Of a stretch of DNA of 8,750 nucleotides, positions 5,997 to 8,750 are shown one piece after another. Source of the DNA: JAAYXU01 sp050942555 (GTDB lineage Bacteria; Bacillota; Clostridia; Christensenellales; UMGS416); assembly GCA_050942555.1 (NCBI GenBank), contig JBMNNN010000081.1:1-8750 (forward strand). The letters run 5' to 3'. Within the stretch, counting starts at the first letter, position 1. Each line of letters opens with the position of its first letter. A program made the position numbers and the translations under genes. The notes below the pieces were generated by a model. The model was not told the DNA's origin and did not search any database. It saw only the letters and a program-made list of their open reading frames with translations.

Positions 5997-8111
5997 TCAG
6001 GCGAGCGCCCGCGATCCGGGGGCGGTCCTGGCGCTGCGGCCCGCGGGGCGCACCAGCAGCCATATGAAGACCGCCAGCGTCGCGATGGCTGCCGCCGTGA
6101 CAGCCGTAAAGTGTCCCGAAAACATGCGTCCGAACTCATATACCATGAAGGATACGGCGTACGCAAGCCCTGTCTGGTATCCGACCGCGATGAGGGTCCA
6201 CCGTGCGCTGCCCATCTCGCTGCGGATCGCGCCGATCGCCGCGACGCAGGGCGCGCAAAGAAGATTAAATATCATAAATGAGTAGGCCGACAGCGGCGTG
6301 AACAGGCTTCTGAGCGCGCTCCACAGCGCGCCTTCCCCGGTCGTGCCAAACAGAACCCCCAGCGTACCCACGACATTTTCCTTGGCTGCAAGACCCGTCA
6401 GCGTGGCCACCGCAGCCCGCCAGTCGCCCCAGCCAAGCGGCGCGAACAGCGGCTGCAGTTTCCGGCCAACGAAAGCCAGCATCGAGCCCGACGGGTCGGT
6501 CATCTGCATGCGCCCGTTGAAACTCGAGAGAAACCATACAAGGCCGCATGCCAGGAATATAACGGTTCCGGCCTTCCGGACGAACGCCCTGCACCGGTCG
6601 CGCGTATGGATGAGCACGTTCCTGAGCCTGGGTACGTGATAGGCCGGCAGCTCCATGAGGAACGGCGACGGTTCCTCCGCGAAGCCCCGCGTCTTCCTGA
6701 GTATGATGCCGCTTGCGGCCACCGCCGCAAATCCGATGAAGAAAGCCGACGTCGCGACCCAGGACGACCTGCCAAACAGCGAGCCGGCAAGAAGCGCGAT
6801 GAGCGGCAGCTTCGCGCTGCACGGAATGAACGACGTCGTGATGATCGTCATCCTGCGGTCGGTTTCCTTCTCTATCGTGCGCGACGCCATGATGCCCGGA
6901 ACCGAGCAGCCTGTGCCGATTAGCATCGACAGGAAGGCTTTGCCGGGCAGGCCGATACGCCGGAAGAAACGGTCCATTATGAATCCGACCCGGGCCATAT
7001 AGCCGCAGTCCTCGAGTATCGCCAGGAAAAGAAAGAGCACAGCGATCTGCGGCAGGAATCCGAGCACCGCGCCCACCCCGCCTATGACGCCGTCCAGCAC
7101 CAGCGAGGAAAGCCATTCGGGAGCGGCGGCCGCCTTGAGCCACCCAGACACCGCCCCGGGCATGATCTCTCCGAAAAAGCGGTCGTTGACCCACGCGGAC
7201 GCCCAGCCGCCCACCGTGGAGACCGAAAGGAAATATACGAGGAACATGACGGCCGCGAATATCGGTATCGCCAGATACCTGTTGGTCACAACGCGGTCTA
7301 TCCGGTCGGAAACCGTCATGGTTCCCCTGCCTTTTCTGTAAATTGAGGATTCCGAGAGATTACGGATGTGCGCGTACCGCAGGGAGGTGATGATGCTCTC
7401 GCTGTCGTCGCCTAGCGCGGCCTCGCAGGCGGCGATCGTCTCCTCGATGCGCGCGCGCACCGACTTTCCGGGGTTCAGGCGAGCCATCGCCTTTTCGTCC
7501 CGCTCAAAGGCCTTGATCGCATAGAAGCGCGCCAGCGACGGCTCGGCAGGCTGCAGCGCGTCGGCGATGGCGCCAAGGGCGTCTTCCACCTCGCTGTCAA
7601 ATACCTGCCGGTTGGGCGGCGCTTTGCGCCCGGCCTCCTCGATCGCCCTCTCAGCGGCCTCGCGCGTTCCCTGTCCCTTAAGCGCCGACATCTCGACCAG
7701 CGCACACCCCAGCGCGCGCGAAAGGCGCCCGGTGTCGATCCGGTCTCCGCGGCTGCTGACCACGTCCATCATATTGAGCGCGACGACCATCGGGATGCCA
7801 AGCTCCAACAGCTGTACCGTCAGGTACAGATTCCGCTCGATATTCGACGCATCGACGATGTTGATGATCGCATCGGGCTTTTCATCGATGAGGTAGTTGC
7901 GGGCTACGACTTCCTCCGGCGTATAGGGCGACAGCGAGTATATGCCGGGAAGATCGGTGATGAGGACGTCCCTGCGGCCCCTTAATCGGCCTTCCTTCTT
8001 CTCGACGGTCACGCCGGGCCAGTTGCCCACGTACTGCGCGCTTCCCGTCAGATCGTTAAACAGCGTAGTCTTGCCGGAGTTCGGGTTTCCGGCAAGGGCG
8101 ATCCTGATCAT
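5997..8111 (-). CDS. feoB: Ferrous iron transporter FeoB
   Basis: FeoB is the inner-membrane Fe(2+) uptake protein, built from a cytoplasmic GTPase domain and a membrane core. The 704 residues show all parts. GTPase motifs: G1 GNPNSGKT (8-15), switch-I Thr35 in WPGVT, G3 DLPG (53-56), G4 NMMD (113-116) and G5 SAL (142-144). A helical GDI-like spacer covers about 160-265. The membrane core starts near residue 278 and holds two gate blocks, with GTGCSVPGIMASR (Cys402) and SFIPCSAKLP (Cys431), plus CAPC (Cys619, Cys622) near the end. It appears complete, with a normal length. The ATG has AGGAGGAG just upstream. It lies 95 bases after feoA, with an operator-like palindrome in that gap, and before a small Cys-rich partner gene whose ribosome binding site overlaps its stop. 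Confidence 0.96.
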   Translation of the reverse strand: MIRIALAGNPNSGKTTLFNDLTGSAQYVGNWPGVTVEKKEGRLRGRRDVLITDLPGIYSLSPYTPEEVVARNYLIDEKPDAIINIVDASNIERNLYLTVQLLELGIPMVVALNMMDVVSSRGDRIDTGRLSRALGCALVEMSALKGQGTREAAERAIEEAGRKAPPNRQVFDSEVEDALGAIADALQPAEPSLARFYAIKAFERDEKAMARLNPGKSVRARIEETIAACEAALGDDSESIITSLRYAHIRNLSESSIYRKGRGTMTVSDRIDRVVTNRYLAIPIFAAVMFLVYFLSVSTVGGWASAWVNDRFFGEIMPGAVSGWLKAAAAPEWLSSLVLDGVIGGVGAVLGFLPQIAVLFLFLAILEDCGYMARVGFIMDRFFRRIGLPGKAFLSMLIGTGCSVPGIMASRTIEKETDRRMTIITTSFIPCSAKLPLIALLAGSLFGRSSWVATSAFFIGFAAVAASGIILRKTRGFAEEPSPFLMELPAYHVPRLRNVLIHTRDRCRAFVRKAGTVIFLACGLVWFLSSFNGRMQMTDPSGSMLAFVGRKLQPLFAPLGWGDWRAAVATLTGLAAKENVVGTLGVLFGTTGEGALWSALRSLFTPLSAYSFMIFNLLCAPCVAAIGAIRSEMGSARWTLIAVGYQTGLAYAVSFMVYEFGRMFSGHFTAVTAAAIATLAVFIWLLVRPAGRSARTAPGSRALA

Positions 8112-8128
8112 GGGTCTCCTCCTCGTTT

Positions 8129-8144
8129 GTTAGCCCGTGCTAAC
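8129..8144. promoter_or_regulatory. Candidate DtxR-family operator before feoB
   Basis: GTTAGC-CCGT-GCTAAC is a 16-bp palindrome with 14 symmetric positions. It has the same GTTAG-N6-CTAAC design as the site at the feoA promoter. It lies 17 bases before the feoB ATG, immediately upstream of its ribosome binding site, between feoA and feoB. It could control an internal feoB promoter or block transcription passing through; no convincing promoter is seen in the gap. As RNA it would also form a 6-bp hairpin close to the ribosome binding site. Assignment to an iron-sensing DtxR-type regulator is inferred from gene context. Confidence 0.6.
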
Positions 8145-8206
8145 TTTTGTCCCGAAAAATAACGGCCATTCGATTCCGCCAATAGACGGTGCGATCGATG
8201 CCCCTG

Positions 8207-8467
8207 CTATTCCCATCCGCGCCTGTGACGATGCGGCGGGCCGCCCGCGCTGTAATGAGAGACCATGATGCGGGACGCCAGCGCCCGATCCAGCGCGATC
8301 CGCGTATCCCGCAGAGCCAGTATCATGTCGCCCGCGCGCTGGGCGATGATGGTCACCGTCTCCCCCTCGACGAACCCCATGCTGGCCAGCCGCCTGCGGA
8401 TATCGTGCCGACCTGTGATTCTCTGAATCCGTATCGATTCACCGGGTTTTGCAAGCGTCAACGGCAT
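8207..8467 (-). CDS. feoA: Ferrous iron transport protein FeoA
   Basis: FeoA is a small cytoplasmic SH3-like protein needed for full FeoB activity. The 86 residues show the family pattern: MPLTLAKPGES at the start, IQRITGRHDIRRRLASMGFVEGETVTII (the R-x-x-L-x-x-M-G-x-x-x-G-x block), then LRDTRIALDRALASRIMV (the R-x-A-L-x-x-x-x-A-x-x-I block), and a short His/Arg-rich tail (HRHRRGWE). The ATG at 8467 is chosen because GGAGGGG precedes it at normal spacing; an upstream in-frame TTG at 8485 would add six residues but lies before that site. It is the first gene of the feoA-feoB-Cys-rich protein operon, behind a strong promoter and operator. Confidence 0.93.
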   Translation of the reverse strand: MPLTLAKPGESIRIQRITGRHDIRRRLASMGFVEGETVTIIAQRAGDMILALRDTRIALDRALASRIMVSHYSAGGPPHRHRRGWE

Positions 8468-8493
8468 AGGGAACCCCTCCACCAAGCACCAAT

Positions 8494-8509
8494 GTTAGTG
8501 TATACTAAC
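8494..8509. promoter_or_regulatory. Candidate DtxR-family operator at the feoA promoter
   Basis: GTTAGT-GTAT-ACTAAC, with 14 of 16 positions symmetric, covers about +4 to +20 of the predicted feoA transcript, a good place for a repressor. A related but weaker copy, GTTTAC-N4-ACTAAC (8521-8536), overlaps the -10 and spacer. Together with the twin site before feoB this suggests iron-dependent repression by a DtxR/IdeR/MntR-type protein. The regulator gene is not in the window. Confidence 0.65.
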
Positions 8510-8519
8510 TTCCGATAAA

Positions 8520-8548
8520 AGTTTACCACAACTAACTTTGCGTGTCAA
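8520..8548 (-). promoter_or_regulatory. Sigma-A promoter of the feo operon
   Basis: On the minus strand a perfect TTGACA (8548-8543) is followed by a 17-base spacer and TAAACT (8525-8520), which is preceded by TGG, an extended -10 feature. The start of transcription would be near 8513, about 45 bases before the feoA ATG. The operator lies just downstream. Confidence 0.75.
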
Positions 8549-8565
8549 TAGTTAAATACAAAAAT

Positions 8566-8593
8566 TTGCTGTTATCTTGTGTTGAGGTACAAT
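8566..8593 (+). promoter_or_regulatory. Candidate promoter of the transposase-like gene
   Basis: TTGCTG (8566-8571), a 16-base spacer and TACAAT (8588-8593) form a fair sigma-A promoter facing right. The -10 sits in GGTACAAT, which recurs at 8635-8642. If the element begins near 8580, the -35 would be supplied by host DNA. Confidence 0.4.
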
Positions 8594-8619
8594 ACATAGG
8601 TAACACCAAGAGATGAAAA

Positions 8620-8682
8620 GCAGAGAACGAACGTGGTACAATGGATCTGACAAAAACAAAGGCCACGAAAGGAGTTCTCTGC
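8620..8682 (+). promoter_or_regulatory. RNA hairpin burying the transposase ribosome binding site
   Basis: GCAGAGAAC (8620-8628) pairs perfectly with GTTCTCTGC (8674-8682), which ends one base before the ATG and takes in the last base of the AAAGGAG site. Inside it, CGTGG (8632-8636) pairs with CCACG (8663-8667), leaving the rest of the Shine-Dalgarno in an internal loop. Such structures are known to limit transposase translation in several insertion sequences. Confidence 0.6.
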
Positions 8683-8750
8683 ATGGACAGAATAACACAG
8701 GAAGCGCACCACCGTCAACGAATGATGAAGTATTTACAGAAGCATGGGGT
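8683..8750 (+). CDS. Transposase-like protein, N-terminal fragment (cut by window end)
   Basis: Only 22 full codons are present: MDRITQEAHHRQRMMKYLQK followed by HG. The pattern ITQEA.xRQ...KY..KHG resembles the start of DDE transposases of the IS3/IS481-like type found in Clostridia, which begin with a helix-turn-helix domain. An AAAGGAG site lies eight bases before the ATG. The ORF is open to the window edge and no catalytic residues can be seen, so the family is tentative. Confidence 0.55.
   Translation, partial: MDRITQEAHHRQRMMKYLQKHG

Larger units (their letters stand above)
8580..8750 (+). mobile_element. Left end of an insertion sequence, running off the window
   Basis: From about 8580 (TGTTGAGGTACAATACATAGG) the sequence has the look of an IS left end: a TG start, an internal promoter, a short leader, and a transposase-type ORF on the same strand. 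The boundary is a guess, since the right end and target duplication are outside the window. The insertion lies about 30 bases beyond the -35 of the feo promoter and leaves it intact. Confidence 0.4.

Noticed and set aside
6265..7194. 309-codon open frame on the minus strand inside feoB
   Set aside because: Alternative frame of feoB; the main frame holds all transporter motifs without interruption.
1..8750. CRISPR array, tRNA or rRNA genes
   Set aside because: No regularly spaced direct repeats, tRNA-like cloverleaf arms or rRNA-like conserved stretches were seen on either strand.

Overview
The window reads as chromosome of a GC-rich, endospore-forming Firmicute, probably a member of Clostridia. 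Three things support this: a complete cotJABC spore-coat cassette, strong AGGAGG-type ribosome binding sites, and the Clostridia-type layout of feoA, feoB and a small FeoB-associated Cys-rich protein. The species cannot be told from the sequence. The core (about 600-8480) is GC-rich, while the two edges (1-600 and 8490-8750) and the stretch around 2940-3260 are clearly AT-richer and look like junctions or acquired DNA.

Left part: a small AT-rich membrane-protein gene (minus strand, 35-361) runs into what may be an insertion-sequence end at the window edge. Divergent from it is an orphan larA-family gene (607-1854), with the residues of nickel-pincer lactate racemases. It converges on cotJA-cotJB-cotJC (minus strand, 2917-1892). 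A rho-independent terminator for the cot operon sits in the 37-bp gap, and its U-tract overlaps the larA stop codon.

Middle: upstream of cotJ on the plus strand lies the decayed 3' part of an OB-fold (tRNA_anti-like) gene, with two in-frame TAA codons. A long interrupted palindrome and an extended -10 promoter then lead into copA (3285-5819). This is a Cu(+)-exporting P1B ATPase with one metal-binding domain at each end. The C-terminal one looks like a fused CopZ chaperone and has its own in-frame ATG and a possible Shine-Dalgarno sequence.

Right part: an iron-uptake operon on the minus strand, feoA - feoB - FeoB-associated protein, whose last stop codon directly abuts the copA stop codon. 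A good sigma-A-type promoter drives feoA. Two 16-bp operators of the same design (GTTAG-N6-CTAAC), one just after the feoA promoter and one in front of feoB, suggest control by a DtxR-family metalloregulator. The window ends in the start of a transposase-like gene whose ribosome binding site is buried in a two-part RNA hairpin.

Functionally the window joins metal homeostasis (copper export, ferrous iron import, a manganese-catalase-like coat protein, a nickel-dependent enzyme family) and is flanked by mobile or acquired DNA. No wholly new multi-gene system is evident. The points most worth following are the fused and possibly separately translated CopZ domain, the palindrome before copA, the paired feo operators and the hairpin-guarded transposase start.
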